From: Prosapia bicincta
Lineage: Eukaryota; Arthropoda; Insecta; Hemiptera; Cercopidae
Direction of reading: 5' to 3'
NCBI GenBank assembly: GCA_036971475.1
Contig: JBAIZL010000010.1
Coordinates: 11,370,026 to 11,434,025, forward strand
DNA: 64,000 bases
A program made the position numbers and the translations under genes. The notes beneath the pieces were generated by a model that saw only the letters and a program-made list of their open reading frames with translations, made no database searches and was not told the origin of the DNA. This document shows positions 22,201 through 37,600 of this stretch, piece after piece. The first letter of the stretch is position 1; the number at the start of each line of letters is the position of its first letter.

Positions 22201-25200
22201 AATTAGGTTAGAGTAAAAAGGAAGAGTAATCATCCCTATTGGAAGGTGGAGGGTGAATCATTGCCATAAACAGAGTTAGGGAGGAAACAAACATTCCATA
22301 TAGTGGGAAATATTACATCTAAGGCACTTCTTTATTTGTATAATTAGGTTAGAGTAAAAAGGAAGAGTAATCATCCCTATTGGAAGGTGGAGGGTGAATC
22401 ATTGCCATAAACAGAGTTAGGGAGGAAACAAACATTCCATATAGTGAGAAATATTACATCTAAGGCACTTCATTATTTGTTTAATTATGTTAGAGTAAAG
22501 AGGAAGAGTAATCATCCCTATTGGAAGGTGGAGGGTGAATCATTGCCATAAACAGCGTTAGGGAGGAAACAAACATTCCATATAGTGGGAAATATTACAT
22601 CTAAGGCACTTCTTTATTTGTTTAATTATGTTAGAGTAAAGAGGAAGAGCAATCATCCCTATTGGAAGGTGGAGGGTGAATCATTGCCATAAACAGAGTT
22701 AGGGAGGAAACAAACACTCCATATAGTGGGAAATATTACATCTAAGGCACTTCATTATTTGTATAATTAGGTTAGAGTAAAAAGGAAGAGTAATCATCCC
22801 TATTGGAAGGTGGAGGGTGAATCATTGCCATAAACAGAGTTAGGGAGGAAACAAACATTCCATATAGTGAGAAATATTACATCTAAGGCACTTCTTTATT
22901 TGTATAATTAGGTTAGAGTAAAGAGGAAGAGCAATCATCCCTATTGGAAGGTGGAGGGTGAATCATTGCCATAAACAGCGTTAGGGTGGAAACAAACACT
23001 CCATATAGTGGGAAATATTACATCTAAGGCACTTCTTTATTTGTATAATTAGGTTAGAGTAAAGAGGAAGAGCAATCATCCCTATTGGAAGGTGGAGGGT
23101 GAATCATTGCCATAAACAGAGTTAGGGAGGAAACAAACATTCCATATAGTGAGAAATATTACATCTAAGGCACTTCATTATTTGTTTAATTATGTTAGAG
23201 TAAAGAGGAAGAGTAATCATCCCTATTGGAAGGTGGAGGGTGAATCATTGCCATAAACAGCGTTAGGGAGGAAACAAACATTCCATATAGTGGGAAATAT
23301 TACATCTAAGGCACTTCTTTATTTGTATAATTAGGTTAGAGTAAAAAGGAAGAGTAATCATCCCTATTGGAAGGTGGAGGGTGAATCATTGCCATAAACA
23401 GAGTTAGGGAGGAAACAAACATTCCATATAGTGAGAAATATTACATCTAAGGCACTTCATTATTTGTTTAATTATGTTAGAGTAAAGAGGAAGAGTAATC
23501 ATCCCTATTGGAAGGTGGAGGGTGAATCATTGCCATAAACAGCGTTAGGGAGGAAACAAACATTCCATATAGTGGGAAATATTACATCTAAGGCACTTCT
23601 TTATTTGTATAATTAGGTTAGAGTAAAAAGGAAGAGTAATCATCCCTATTGGAAGGTGGAGGGTGAATCATTGCCATAAACAGAGTTAGGGAGGAAACAA
23701 ACATTCCATATAGTGAGAAATATTACATCTAAGGCACTTCATTATTTGTTTAATTATGTTAGAGTAAAGAGGAAGAGTAATCATCCCTATTGGAAGGGGG
23801 AGGGTGAATCATTGCCATAAACAGCGTTAGGGAGGAAACAAACATTCCATATAGTGGGAAATATTACATCTAAGGCACTTCTTTATTTGTATAATTAGGT
23901 TAGAGTAAAAAGGAAGAGTAATCATCCCTATTGGAAGGTGGAGGGTGAATCATTGCCATAAACAGCGTTAGGGAGGAAACAAACATTCCATATAGTGGGA
24001 AATATTACATCTAAGGCACTTCTTTATTTGTTTAATTATGTTAGAGTAAAGAGGAAGAGTAATCATCCCTATTGGAAGGTGGAGGGTGAATCATTGCCAT
24101 AAACAGAGTTAGGGAGGAAACAAACATTCCATATAGTGAGAAATATTACATCTAAGGCACTTCTTTATTTGTATAATTAGGTTAGAGTAAAAAGGAAGAG
24201 TAATCATCCCTATTGGAAGGTGGAGGGTGAATCATTGCCATAAACAGAGTTAGGGAGGAAACAAACATTCCATATAGTGAGAAATATTACATCTAAGGCA
24301 CTTCATTATTTGTTTAATTATGTTAGAGTAAAGAGGAAGAGTAATCATCCCTATTGGAAGGTGGAGGGTGAATCATTGCCATAAACAGCGTTAGGGAGGA
24401 AACAAACATTCCATATAGTGGGAAATATTACATCTAAGGCACTTCTTTATTTGTATAATTAGGTTAGAGTAAAAAGGAAGAGTAATCATCCCTATTGGAA
24501 GGTGGAGGGTGAATCATTGCCATAAACAGAGTTAGGGAGGAAACAAACATTCCATATAGTGAGAAATATTACATCTAAGGCACTTCATTATTTGTTTAAT
24601 TATGTTAGAGTAAAGAGGAAGAGTAATCATCCCTATTGGAAGGTGGAGGGTGAATCATTGCCATAAACAGCGTTAGGGAGGAAACAAACATTCCATATAG
24701 TGGGAAATATTACATCTAAGGCACTTCTTTATTTGTATAATTAGGTTAGAGTAAAAAGGAAGAGTAATCATCCCTATTGGAAGGTGGAGGGTGAATCATT
24801 GCCATAAACAGCGTTAGGGAGGAAACAAACATTCCATATAGTGGGAAATATTACATCTAAGGCACTTCTTTATTTGTATAATTAGGTTAGAGTAAAAAGG
24901 AAGAGTAATCATCCCTATTGGAAGGTGGAGGGTGAATCATTGCCATAAACAGCGTTAGGGAGGAAACAAACATTCCATATAGTGGGAAATATTACATCTA
25001 AGGCACTTCTTTATTTGTTTAATTATGTTAGAGTAAAGAGGAAGAGTAATCATCCCTATTGGAAGGTGAAGGGTGCATCATTGCCATAAACAGAGTTAGG
25101 GAAGAAACAAACATTCCATATAGTGAGAAATATTACATCTAAGGCACTTCATTATTTGTTTAATTATGTTAGAGTAAAGAGGAAGAGTAATCATCCCTAT

Positions 25201-28200
25201 TGGAAGGTGGAGGGTGAATCATTGCCATAAACAGCGTTAGGGAGGAAACAAACATTCCATATAGTGGGAAATATTACATCTAAGGCACTTCTTTATTTGT
25301 ATAATTAGGTTAGAGTAAAAAGGAAGAGTAATCATCCCTATTGGAAGGTGGAGGGTGAATCATTGCCATAAACAGCGTTAGGGAGGAAACAAACATTCCA
25401 TATAGTGGGAAATATTACATCTAAGGCACTTCTTTATTTGTATAATTAGGTTAGAGTAAAAAGGAAGAGTAATCATCCCTATTGGAAGGTGGAGGGTGAA
25501 TCATTGCCATAAACAGAGTTAAGGAGGAAACAAACATTCCATATAGTGGGAAATATTACATCTAAGGCACTTCTTTATTTGTATAATTATGTTAGAGCAA
25601 AGAGGAAGGGTAATCATCCCTATTGGAAGGTGGAGGGTGAATCATTGCCATAAACAGCGTTAGGGAGGAAACAAACATTCCATATAGTGGGAAATATTAC
25701 ATCTAAGGCACTTCTTTATTTGTATAATTAGGTTAGAGTAAAAAGGAAGAGTAATCATCCCTATTGGAAGGTGGAGGGTGAATCATTGCCATAAACAGCG
25801 TTAGGGAGGAAACAAACATTCCATATAGTGGGAAATATTACATCTAAGGCACTTCTTTATTTGTATAATTAGGTTAGAGTAAAAAGGAAGAGTAATCATC
25901 CCTATTGGAAGGTGGAGGGTGAATCATTGCCATAAACAGATTTAGGGAGGAAACAAACATTCCATATAGTGAGAAATATTACATCTAAGGCACTTCATTA
26001 TTTGTTTAATTATGTTAGAGTAAACAGAAGTAGTAATCATAACTATTGGAAGGTGGAAGGTGAATAAGTGCCATAAACAGAGTTAGGGAGGAAACAAACA
26101 TTCCATATAGTGAGAAATATTACATCTAAGGCACTTCATTATTTGTATAATTAGGTTAGAGTAAAAAGGAAGAGTAATCATCCCTATTGGAAGGTGGAGG
26201 GTGAATCATTGCCATAAACAGAGTTAAGGAGGAAACAAACATTCCATATAGTGGGAAATATTACATCTAAGGCACTTCTTTATTTGTATAATTATGTTAG
26301 AGCAAAGAGGAAGGGTAATCATCCCTATTGGAAGGTGGAGGGTGAATCATTGCCATAAACAGCGTTAGGGAGGAAACAAACATTCCATATAGTGGGAAAT
26401 ATTACATCTAAGGCACTTCTTTATTTGTATAATTAGGTTAGAGTAAAAAGGAAGAGTAATCATCCCTATTGGAAGGTGGAGGGTGAATCATTGCCATAAA
26501 CAGCGTTAGGGAGGAAACAAACATTCCATATAGTGGGAAATATTACATCTAAGGCACTTCTTTATTTGTATAATTAGGTTAGAGTAAAAAGGAAGAGTAA
26601 TCATCCCTATTGGAAGGTGGAGGGTGAATCATTGCCATAAACAGATTTAGGGAGGAAACAAACATTCCATATAGTGAGAAATATTACATCTAAGGCACTT
26701 CATTATTTGTTTAATTATGTTAGAGTAAACAGAAGTAGTAATCATAACTATTGGAAGGTGGAAGGTGAATAAGTGCCATAAACAGAGTTAGGGAGGAAAC
26801 AAACATTCCATATAGTGAGAAATATTACATCTAAGGCACTTCATTATTTGTTTAATTATGTTAGAGTAAAGAGGAAGAGTAATCATCCCTATTGGAAGGT
26901 GGAGGGTGAATCATTGCCATAAACAGAGTTAGGGTGGAAACAAACATTCCATATAGTGAGAAATATTACATCTAAGGCACTTCATTATTTGTTTAATTAT
27001 GTTAGAGTAAAGAGGAAGAGTAATCATCCCTATTGGAAGGTGGAGGGTGAATCATTGCCATAAACAGAGTTAGGGTGGAAACAAACATTCCATATAGTGA
27101 GAAATATTACATCTAAGGCACTTCGTTATTTGTTTAATTATGTTAGAGTAAAGAGGAAGAATAATCATCCCTATTGGAAGGTGGAGGGTGAATCATTGCC
27201 ATAAACAGAGTTAGGGTGGAAACAAACATTCCATATAGTGAGAAATATTACATCTAAGGCACTTCATTATTTGTTTAATTATGTTAGAGTAAAGAGGAAG
27301 AGTAATCATCCCTATTGGAAGGTGGAGGGTGAATCATTGCCATAAACAGAGTTAGGGAGGAAACAAACATTCCATATAGTGAGAAATATTACATCTAAGG
27401 CACTTCTTTATTTGTATAATTAGGTTAGAGTAAAGAGGAAGAGTAATCATCCCTATTGGAAGGTGGAGGGTGAATCATTGCCATAAACAGAGTTAGGGAG
27501 GAAACAAACATTCCATATAGTGGGAAATATTACATCCAAGGCACTTCTTTATTTGTATAATTAGGTTAGAGTAAAAAGGAAGAGTAATCATCCCTATTGG
27601 AAGGTGGAGGGTGAATCATTGCCATAAACAGAGTTAGGGAGGAAACAAACATTCCATATAGTGAGAAATATTACATCTAAGGCACTTCTTTATTTGTATA
27701 ATTAGGTTAGAGTAAAAAGGAAGAGTAATCATCCCTATTGGAAGGTGGAGGGTGAATCATTGCCATAAACAGAGTTAGGGAGGAAACAAACATTCCATAT
27801 AGTGGGAAATATTACATCTAAGGCACTTCTTTATTTGTATAATTAGGTTAGAGTAAAAAGGAAGAGTAATCATCCCTATTGGAAGGTGGAGGGTGAATCA
27901 TTGCCATAAACAGAGTTAGGGAGGAAACAAACATTCCATATAGTGAGAAATATTACATCTAAGGCACTTCTTTATTTGTATAATTAGGTTAGAGTAAAAA
28001 GGAAGAGTAATCATCCCTATTGGAAGGTGGAGGGTGAATCATTGCCATAAACAGAGTTAGGGAGGAAACAAACATTCCATATAGTGGGAAATATTACATC
28101 TAAGGCACTTCTTTATTTGTATAATTAGGTTAGAGTAAAAAGGAAGAGTAATCATCCCTATTGGAAGGTGGAGGGTGAATCATTGCCATAAACAGAGTTA

Positions 28201-30801
28201 GGGAGGAAACAAACATTCCATATAGTGAGAAATATTACATCTAAGGCACTTCATTATTTGTTTAATTATGTTAGAGTAAAGAGGAAGAGTAATCATCCCT
28301 ATTGGAAGGTGGAGGGTGAATCATTGCCATAAACAGCGTTAGGGAGGAAACAAACATTCCATATAGTGGGAAATATTACATCTAAGGCACTTCTTTATTT
28401 GTTTAATTATGTTAGAGTAAAGAGGAAGAGCAATCATCCCTATTGGAAGGTGGAGGGTGAATCATTGCCATAAACAGAGTTAGGGAGGAAACAAACACTC
28501 CATATAGTGGGAAATATTACATCTAAGGCACTTCATTATTTGTATAATTAGGTTAGAGTAAAAAGGAAGAGTAATCATCCCTATTGGAAGGTGGAGGGTG
28601 AATCATTGCCATAAACAGAGTTAGGGAGGAAACAAACATTCCATATAGTGAGAAATATTACATCTAAGGCACTTCTTTATTTGTATAATTAGGTTAGAGT
28701 AAAGAGGAAGAGCAATCATCCCTATTGGAAGGTGGAGGGTGAATCATTGCCATAAACAGCGTTAGGGTGGAAACAAACACTCCATATAGTGGGAAATATT
28801 ACATCTAAGGCACTTCTTTATTTGTATAATTAGGTTAGAGTAAAGAGGAAGAGCAATCATCCCTATTGGAAGGTGGAGGGTGAATCATTGCCATAAACAG
28901 AGTTAGGGAGGAAACAAACATTCCATATAGTGAGAAATATTACATCTAAGGCACTTCATTATTTGTTTAATTATGTTAGAGTAAAGAGGAAGAGTAATCA
29001 TCCCTATTGGAAGGTGGAGGGTGAATCATTGCCATAAACAGCGTTAGGGAGGAAACAAACATTCCATATAGTGGGAAATATTACATCTAAGGCACTTCTT
29101 TATTTGTATAATTAGGTTAGAGTAAAAAGGAAGAGTAATCATCCCTATTGGAAGGTGGAGGGTGAATCATTGCCATAAACAGAGTTAGGGAGGAAACAAA
29201 CATTCCATATAGTGAGAAATATTACATCTAAGGCACTTCATTATTTGTTTAATTATGTTAGAGTAAAGAGGAAGAGTAATCATCCCTATTGGAAGGTGGA
29301 GGGTGAATCATTGCCATAAACAGCGTTAGGGAGGAAACAAACATTCCATATAGTGGGAAATATTACATCTAAGGCACTTCTTTATTTGTATAATTAGGTT
29401 AGAGTAAAAAGGAAGAGTAATCATCCCTATTGGAAGGTGGAGGGTGAATCATTGCCATAAACAGAGTTAGGGAGGAAACAAACATTCCATATAGTGAGAA
29501 ATATTACATCTAAGGCACTTCATTATTTGTTTAATTATGTTAGAGTAAAGAGGAAGAGTAATCATCCCTATTGGAAGGGGGAGGGTGAATCATTGCCATA
29601 AACAGCGTTAGGGAGGAAACAAACATTCCATATAGTGGGAAATATTACATCTAAGGCACTTCTTTATTTGTATAATTAGGTTAGAGTAAAAAGGAAGAGT
29701 AATCATCCCTATTGGAAGGTGGAGGGTGAATCATTGCCATAAACAGCGTTAGGGAGGAAACAAACATTCCATATAGTGGGAAATATTACATCTAAGGCAC
29801 TTCTTTATTTGTTTAATTATGTTAGAGTAAAGAGGAAGAGTAATCATCCCTATTGGAAGGTGGAGGGTGAATCATTGCCATAAACAGAGTTAGGGAGGAA
29901 ACAAACATTCCATATAGTGAGAAATATTACATCTAAGGCACTTCTTTATTTGTATAATTAGGTTAGAGTAAAAAGGAAGAGTAATCATCCCTATTGGAAG
30001 GTGGAGGGTGAATCATTGCCATAAACAGAGTTAGGGAGGAAACAAACATTCCATATAGTGAGAAATATTACATCTAAGGCACTTCATTATTTGTTTAATT
30101 ATGTTAGAGTAAAGAGGAAGAGTAATCATCCCTATTGGAAGGTGGAGGGTGAATCATTGCCATAAACAGCGTTAGGGAGGAAACAAACATTCCATATAGT
30201 GGGAAATATTACATCTAAGGCACTTCTTTATTTGTATAATTAGGTTAGAGTAAAAAGGAAGAGTAATCATCCCTATTGGAAGGTGGAGGGTGAATCATTG
30301 CCATAAACAGAGTTAGGGAGGAAACAAACATTCCATATAGTGAGAAATATTACATCTAAGGCACTTCATTATTTGTTTAATTATGTTAGAGTAAAGAGGA
30401 AGAGTAATCATCCCTATTGGAAGGTGGAGGGTGAATCATTGCCATAAACAGCGTTAGGGAGGAAACAAACATTCCATATAGTGGGAAATATTACATCTAA
30501 GGCACTTCTTTATTTGTATAATTAGGTTAGAGTAAAAAGGAAGAGTAATCATCCCTATTGGAAGGTGGAGGGTGAATCATTGCCATAAACAGCGTTAGGG
30601 AGGAAACAAACATTCCATATAGTGGGAAATATTACATCTAAGGCACTTCTTTATTTGTATAATTAGGTTAGAGTAAAAAGGAAGAGTAATCATCCCTATT
30701 GGAAGGTGGAGGGTGAATCATTGCCATAAACAGAGTTAAGGAGGAAACAAACATTCCATATAGTGGGAAATATTACATCTAAGGCACTTCTTTATTTGTA
30801 T
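19210..30801. repeat. 5781-bp (41-monomer) segmental duplication in array C, two tandem copies
   Basis: Rare variants recur at exactly 5781 bp: GAAGGTGAAGGGTGCATC at about 19281 and 25062, TTAGAGCAAA at 19811 and 25592, CTTCGTTA at 21340 and 27121, and AGAGGAAGAA at 21371 and 27152. The copies run from about 19.2 to 25.0 kb and from about 25.0 to 30.8 kb. Upstream of about 19.1 kb the register is lost. The boundaries are approximate to within a few hundred bases because most monomers are alike. Confidence 0.85.
19811..21220. repeat. 705-bp (5-monomer) internal duplication in array C
   Basis: The rare words TTAGAGCAAAGAGGAAGGGT occur at 19811 and 20516, 705 bp apart. The set TTAGAGTAAACAGAAGTAG with ATCATAACTATTGG follows each at the same distance. 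The same pair recurs 5781 bp to the right (25592 and 26297), so the 705-bp duplication is older than the 5781-bp one. Confidence 0.8.
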
Positions 30802-31920
30802 AATTATGTTAGAGAAAAGAGGAAGGGTAATCATCCCTATTGGAAGGTGGAGGGTGAATCATTGCCATAAACAGCGTTAGGGAGGAAACAAACATTCCAT
30901 ATAGTGGGAAATATTACATCTAAGGCACTTCTTTATTTGTATAATTAGGTTAGAGTAAAAAGGAAGAGTAATCATCCCTATTGGAAGGTGGAGGGTGAAT
31001 CATTGCCATAAACAGCGTTAGGGAGGAAACAAACATTCCATATAGTGGGAAATATTACATCTAAGGCACTTCTTTATTTGTATAATTAGGTTAGAGTAAA
31101 AAGGAAGAGTAATCATCCCTATTGGAAGGTGGAGGGTGAATCATTGCCATAAACAGATTTAGGGAGGAAACAAACATTCCATATAGTGAGAAATATTACA
31201 TCTAAGGCACTTCATTATTTGTTTAATTATGTTAGAGTAAACAGAAGTAGTAATCATAACTATTGGAAGGTGGAAGGTGAATAAGTGCCATAAACAGAGT
31301 TAGGGAGGAAACAAACATTCCATATAGTGAGAAATATTACATCTAAGGCACTTCATTATTTGTATAATTATGTTAGAGTAAAGAGGAAGAGTAATCATCC
31401 CTATTGGAAGGTGGAGGGTGAATCATTGCCATAAACAGAGTTAGGGTGGAAACAAACATTCCATATAGTGAGAAATATTACATCTAAGGCACTTCATTAT
31501 TTGTTTAATTATGTTAGAGTAAAGAGGAAGAGTAATCATCCCTATTGGAAGGTGGAGGGTGAATCATTGCCATAAACAGAGTTAGGGTGGAAACAAACAT
31601 TCCATATAGTGAGAAATATTACATCTAAGGCACTTCGTTATTTGTTTAATTATGTTAGAGTAAAGAGGAAGAGTAATCATCCCTATTGGAAGGTGGAGGG
31701 TGAATCATTGCCATAAACAGAGTTAGGGTGGAAACAAACATTCCATATAGTGAGAAATATTACATCTAAGGCACTTCATTATTTGTTTAATTATGTTAGA
31801 GTAAAGAGGAAGAGTAATCATCCCTATTGGAAGGTGGAGGGTGAATCATTGCCATAAACAGAGTTAGGGAGGAAACAAACATTCCATATAGTGAGAAATA
31901 TTACATCTAAGGCACTTCTT
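26290..31920. repeat. 4512-bp (32-monomer) repeat register in array C
   Basis: CTTCGTTA at 27121 and 31633, and the TTAGAG(C/A)AAAGAGGAAGGG monomers at 26297 and 30809, are each 4512 bp apart. The right-hand copy differs by GAGAAAAG for GAGCAAAG and by GAAGAGTAATC for GAAGAATAATC. The register holds from about 26.3/30.8 kb to about 27.4/31.9 kb, then fails. It marks the junction where the 5781-bp copies end. Confidence 0.7.
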
Positions 31921-34699
31921 TATTTGTTTAATTATGTTAGAGTAAAGAGGAAGAGTAATCATCCCTATTGGAAGGTGGAGGGTGAATCATTGCCATAAAC
32001 AGAGTTAGGGTGGAAACTAACATTCCATATAGTGAGAAATATTACATCTAAGGCACTTCTTTATTTGTATAATTAGGTTAGAGTAAAGAGGAAGAGTAAT
32101 CATCCCTATTGGAAGGTGGAGGGTGAATCATTGCCATAAACAGAGTTAGGGAGGAAACAAGCATTCCATATAGTGAGAAATATTACATCTAAGGCACTTC
32201 TTTATTTGTATAATTAGGTTAGAGTAAAGAGGAAGAGTAATCATCCCTATTGGAAGGTGGCGGGTGAATAAGTGCCATAAACAGAGTTAGGGAGGAAACA
32301 AACATTCCATATAGTGAGATATATTACATCTAAGGCACTTCTTTATTTGTATAATTAGGTTAGAGTAAAGAGGAAGAGTAATCATCCCTATTGGAAGGTG
32401 GAGGGTGAATCATTGCCATAAACAGAGTTAGGGAGGAAACAAACATTCCATATAGTGGGAAATATTACATCTAAGGCACTTCTTTATTTGTATAATTAGG
32501 TTAGAGTAAAAAGGAAGAGTAATCATCCCTATTGGAAGGTGGAGGGTGAATCATTGCCATAAACAGAGTTAGGGAGGAAACAAACATTCCATATAGTGAG
32601 AAATATTACATCTAAGGCACTTCTTTATTTGTATAATTAGGTTAGAGTAAAAAGGAAGAGTAATCATCCCTATTGGAAGGTGGAGGGTGAATCATTGCCA
32701 TAAACAGAGTTAGGGAGGAAACAAACATTCCATATAGTGGGAAATATTACATCTAAGGCACTTCTTTAATTGTATAATTAGGTTAGAGTAAAAAGGAAGA
32801 GTAATCATCCCTATTGGAAGGTGGAGGGTGAATCAATGCCATAAACAGAGTTAGGGAGGAAACAAACATTCCATATAGTGGGAAATATTACATCTAAGGC
32901 ACTTCTTTATTTGTATAATTATGTTAGAGTGAAGAGGAAGAGTAATCATCCCTATTGGAAGGTGGAGGGTGAATCATTGCCATAAACAGATTTAGGGAGG
33001 AAACAAACATTCCATATAGTGAGAAATATTACATCTAAGGCACTTCTTTATTTGTATAATTAGGTTAGAGTAAAAAGGAAGAGTAATCATCCCTATTGGA
33101 AGGTGGAGGGTGAATCATTGCCATAAACAGAGTTAGGGAGGAAACAAACATTCCATATAGTGAGAAATATTACATCTAAGGCACTTCTTTATTTGTTTAA
33201 TTATGTTAGAGTAAAGAGGAAGAGTAATCATCCCTATTGGAAGGTGGAGGGTGAATCATTGCCATAAACAGAGTTAGGGAGGAAACAAACATTCCATATA
33301 GTGAGAAATATTATATCTAAGGCACTTCATTATTTGTTTAATTATGTTAGAGTAAAGAGGAAGAGTAATCATCCCTATTGGAAGGTGGAGGGTGAGTCAT
33401 TGCCATAAACAGAGTTAGGGAGGAAACAAACATTCCATATAGTGAGAAATATTATATCTAAGGCACTTCATTATTTGTTTAATTATGTTAGAGTAAAAAG
33501 GAAGAGCAATCATCCCTATTGGAAGGTGGAGGGTAAATCATTGCCATAAACAGCGTTAGGGTGGAAACAAACATTCCATATAGTGAGAAATATTACATCC
33601 AAGGCACTTCTTTATTTGTATAATTAGGTTAGAGTAAAAAGGAAGAGCAATCATCCCTATTGGATAGCGGAGGGTGAATAAATGCCATAAACACATTTAG
33701 GGAGGAAACAAACATTCCATATAGTGGGAAATATTACATCTAAGGCACTTCTTTATTTGTATAATTATGTTAGAGTGAAGAGGAAGAGTAATCATCACTA
33801 TTGGAAGGTGGCGGGTGAATCATTGCCATAAACAGAGTTAGGGAGGAAACAAACATTCCATATAGTGAGAAATATTACATCTAAGGCACTTCTTTATTTG
33901 TATAATTAGGTTAGAGTAAAAAGGAAGAGTAACCATCCCTATTGGAAGGTGGAGGGTGAATCATTGCCATAAACAGAGTTAGGGTGGAAACAAACATTCC
34001 ATATAGTGAGAAATATTACATCTAAGGCACTTCTTTATTTGTATAATTAGGTTAGAGTAAAAAGGAAGAGTAATCATCCCTATTGGAAGGTGGAGGGTGA
34101 ATCATTGCCATAAACAGAGTTAGGGAGGAAACAAACATTCCATATAGTGAGAAATATTACATCTAAGGCACTTCTTTATTTGTATAATTAGGTTAGAGTA
34201 AAAAGGAAGAGTAATCATCCCTATTGGAAGGTGGAGGGTGAATCATTGCCATAAACAGAGTTAGGGAGGAAACAAACATTCCATATAGTGAGAAATATTA
34301 CATCTAAGGCACTTCATTATTTGTTTAATTATGTTAGAGTAAAGAGGAAGAGCAATCATCCCTATTGGAAGGTGGAGGGTGAATCATTGCCATAAACAGA
34401 GTTAGGGAGGAAACAAACATTCCATATAGTGAGAAATATTACATCTAAGGCACTTCATTATTTGTTTAATTATGTTAGAGTAAAGAGGAAGAGCAATCAT
34501 CCCTATTGGAAGGTGGAGGGTGAATCATTGCCATAAACAGAGTTAGGGAGGAAACAAACATTCCATATAGTGAGAAATATTACATCTAAGGCACTTCATT
34601 ATTTGTTTAATTATGTTAGAGTAAAGAGGAAGAGCAATCATCCCTATTGGAAGGTGGAGGGTGAATCATTGCCATAAACAGAGTTAGGGTGGAAACAAA

Positions 34700-37600
34700 C
34701 ATTCCATATAGTGAGAAATATTACATCTAAGGCACTTCTTTATTTGTATAATTAGGTTAGAGTAAAAAGGAAGAGTAATCATCCCTATTGGAAGGTGGAG
34801 GGTGAATCATTGCCATAAACAGAGTTAGGGTGGAAACAAACATTCCATATAGTGGGAAATATTACATCTAAGGCACTTCTTTATTTGTATAATTAGGTTA
34901 GAGTAAAAAGGAAGAGTAACCATCCCTATTGGAAGGTGGATGGTGAATCATTGCCATAAACAGAGTTAGGGAGGAAACAAACATTCCATATAGTGAGAAA
35001 TATTACATCTAAGGCACTTCTTTATTTGTATAATTAGGTTAGAGTAAAGAGGAAGAGCAATCATCCCTATTGGATAGCGGAGGGTGAATAAATGCCATAA
35101 ACACATTTAGGGAGGAAACAAACATTCCATATAGTGGGAAATATTACATCTAAGGCACTTCTTTATTTGTATAATTATGTTAGAGTGAAGAGGAAGAGTA
35201 ATCATCACTATTGGAAGGTGGAAGGTGAATAAGTGCAATAAACAGAGTTAGGGAGGAAACAAACATTCCATATAGTGAGAAATATTACATCTAAGGCACT
35301 TCTTTATTTGTATAATTAGGTTAGAGTAAAAAGGAAGAGTAACCATCCCTATTGGAAGGTGGAGGGTGAATCATTGCCATAAACAGAGTTAGGGTGGAAA
35401 CAAACATTCCATATAGTGAGAAATATTACATCTAAGGCACTTCTTTATTTGTATAATTAGGTTAGAGTAAAAAGGAAGAGTAATCATCCCTATTGGAAGG
35501 TGGAGGGTGAATCATTGCCATAAACAGAGTTAGGGAGGAAACAAACATTCCATATAGTGAGAAATATTACATCTAAGGCACTTCTTTATTTGTATAATTA
35601 GGTTAGAGTAAAAAGGAAGAGTAATCATCCCTATTGGAAGGTGGAGGGTGAATCATTGCCATAAACAGAGTTAGGGAGGAAACAAACATTCCATATAGTG
35701 AGAAATATTACATCTAAGGCACTTCATTATTTGTTTAATTATGTTAGAGTAAAGAGGAAGAGCAATCATCCCTATTGGAAGGTGGAGGGTGAATCATTGC
35801 CATAAACAGAGTTAGGGAGGAAACAAACATTCCATATAGTGAGAAATATTACATCTAAGGCACTTCATTATTTGTTTAATTATGTTAGAGTAAAGAGGAA
35901 GAGCAATCATCCCTATTGGAAGGTGGAGGGTGAATCATTGCCATAAACAGAGTTAGGGAGGAAACAAACATTCCATATAGTGAGAAATATTACATCTAAG
36001 GCACTTCATTATTTGTTTAATTATGTTAGAGTAAAGAGGAAGAGCAATCATCCCTATTGGAAGGTGGAGGGTGAATCATTGCCATAAACAGAGTTAGGGA
36101 GGAAACAAACATTCCATATAGTGAGAAATATTACATCTAAGGCACTTCATTATTTGTTTAATTATGTTAGAGTAAAGAGGAGTAGTAATCATCCCTATTG
36201 GAAGGTGGAAGGTGAATAAGTGCCATAAACAGAGTTAGGGTGGAAACAAACATTCCATATAGTGAGAAATATTACATCTAAGGCACTTCTTTATTTGTTT
36301 AATTATGTTAGAGTAAAGAGGAAGAGCTATCATCCCTATTGGAAGGTGGAGGGTGAATCATTGCCATAAACAGCGTTAGGGTGGAAACAAACATTCCATA
36401 TAGTGAGAAATATTACATCTAAGGCACTTCATTATTTGTTTAATTCTGTTAGAGTAAAAAGGAAGAGTAATCATCCCTATTGGATAGTGGAGGGTGAATC
36501 ATTGCCATAAACAGAGTTAGGGAGGAAACAAACATTCCATATAGTGAGAAATATTACATCTAAGGCACTTCTTTATTTGTATAATTAGGTTAGAGTAAAA
36601 AGGAAGAGCAATCATCCCTATTGGATAGCGGTGCGTGAATAAATGCCATAAACACATTTAGGGAGGAAACAAACATTCCATATAGTGGGAAATATTACAT
36701 CTAAGGCACTTCTTTATTTGTATAATTAGGTTAGAGTAAAAAGGAAGAGTAATCATCCCTATTGGAAGGTGGAGGGTGAATCATTGCCATAAACAGAGTT
36801 AGGGAGGAAACAAACATTCCATATAGTGGGAAATATTACATCTAAGGCACTTCTTTATTTGTATAATTAGGTTAGAGTAAAAAGGAAGAGTAATCATCCC
36901 TATTGGAAGGTGGAGGGTGAATCATTGCCATAAACAGAGTTAGGGTGGAAACAAACATTCCATATAGTGGGAAATATTACATCTAAGGCACTTCTTTATT
37001 TGTATAATTAGGTTAGAGTAAAAAGGAAGAGTAACCATCCCTATTGGAAGGTGGAGGGTGAATCATTGCCATAAACAGAGTTAGGGAGGAAACAAACATT
37101 CCATATAGTGAGAAATATTACATCTAAGGCACTTCTTTATTTGTATAATTAGGTTAGAGTAAAGAGGAAGAGCAATCATCCCTATTGGATAGCGGAGGGT
37201 GAATAAATGCCATAAACACATTTAGGGAGGAAACAAACATTCCATATAGTGGGAAATATTACATCTAAGGCACTTCTTTATTTGTATAATTATGTTAGAG
37301 TGAAGAGGAAGAGTAATCATCACTATTGGAAGGTGGAAGGTGAATAAGTGCAATAAACAGAGTTAGGGAGGAAACAAACATTCCATATAGTGAGAAATAT
37401 TACATCTAAGGCACTTCTTTATTTGTATAATTAGGTTAGAGTAAAAAGGAAGAGTAACCATCCCTATTGGAAGGTGGAGGGTGAATCATTGCCATAAACA
37501 GAGTTAGGGTGGAAACAAACATTCCATATAGTGAGAAATATTACATCTAAGGCACTTCTTTATTTGTATAATTAGGTTAGAGTAAAAAGGAAGAGTAATC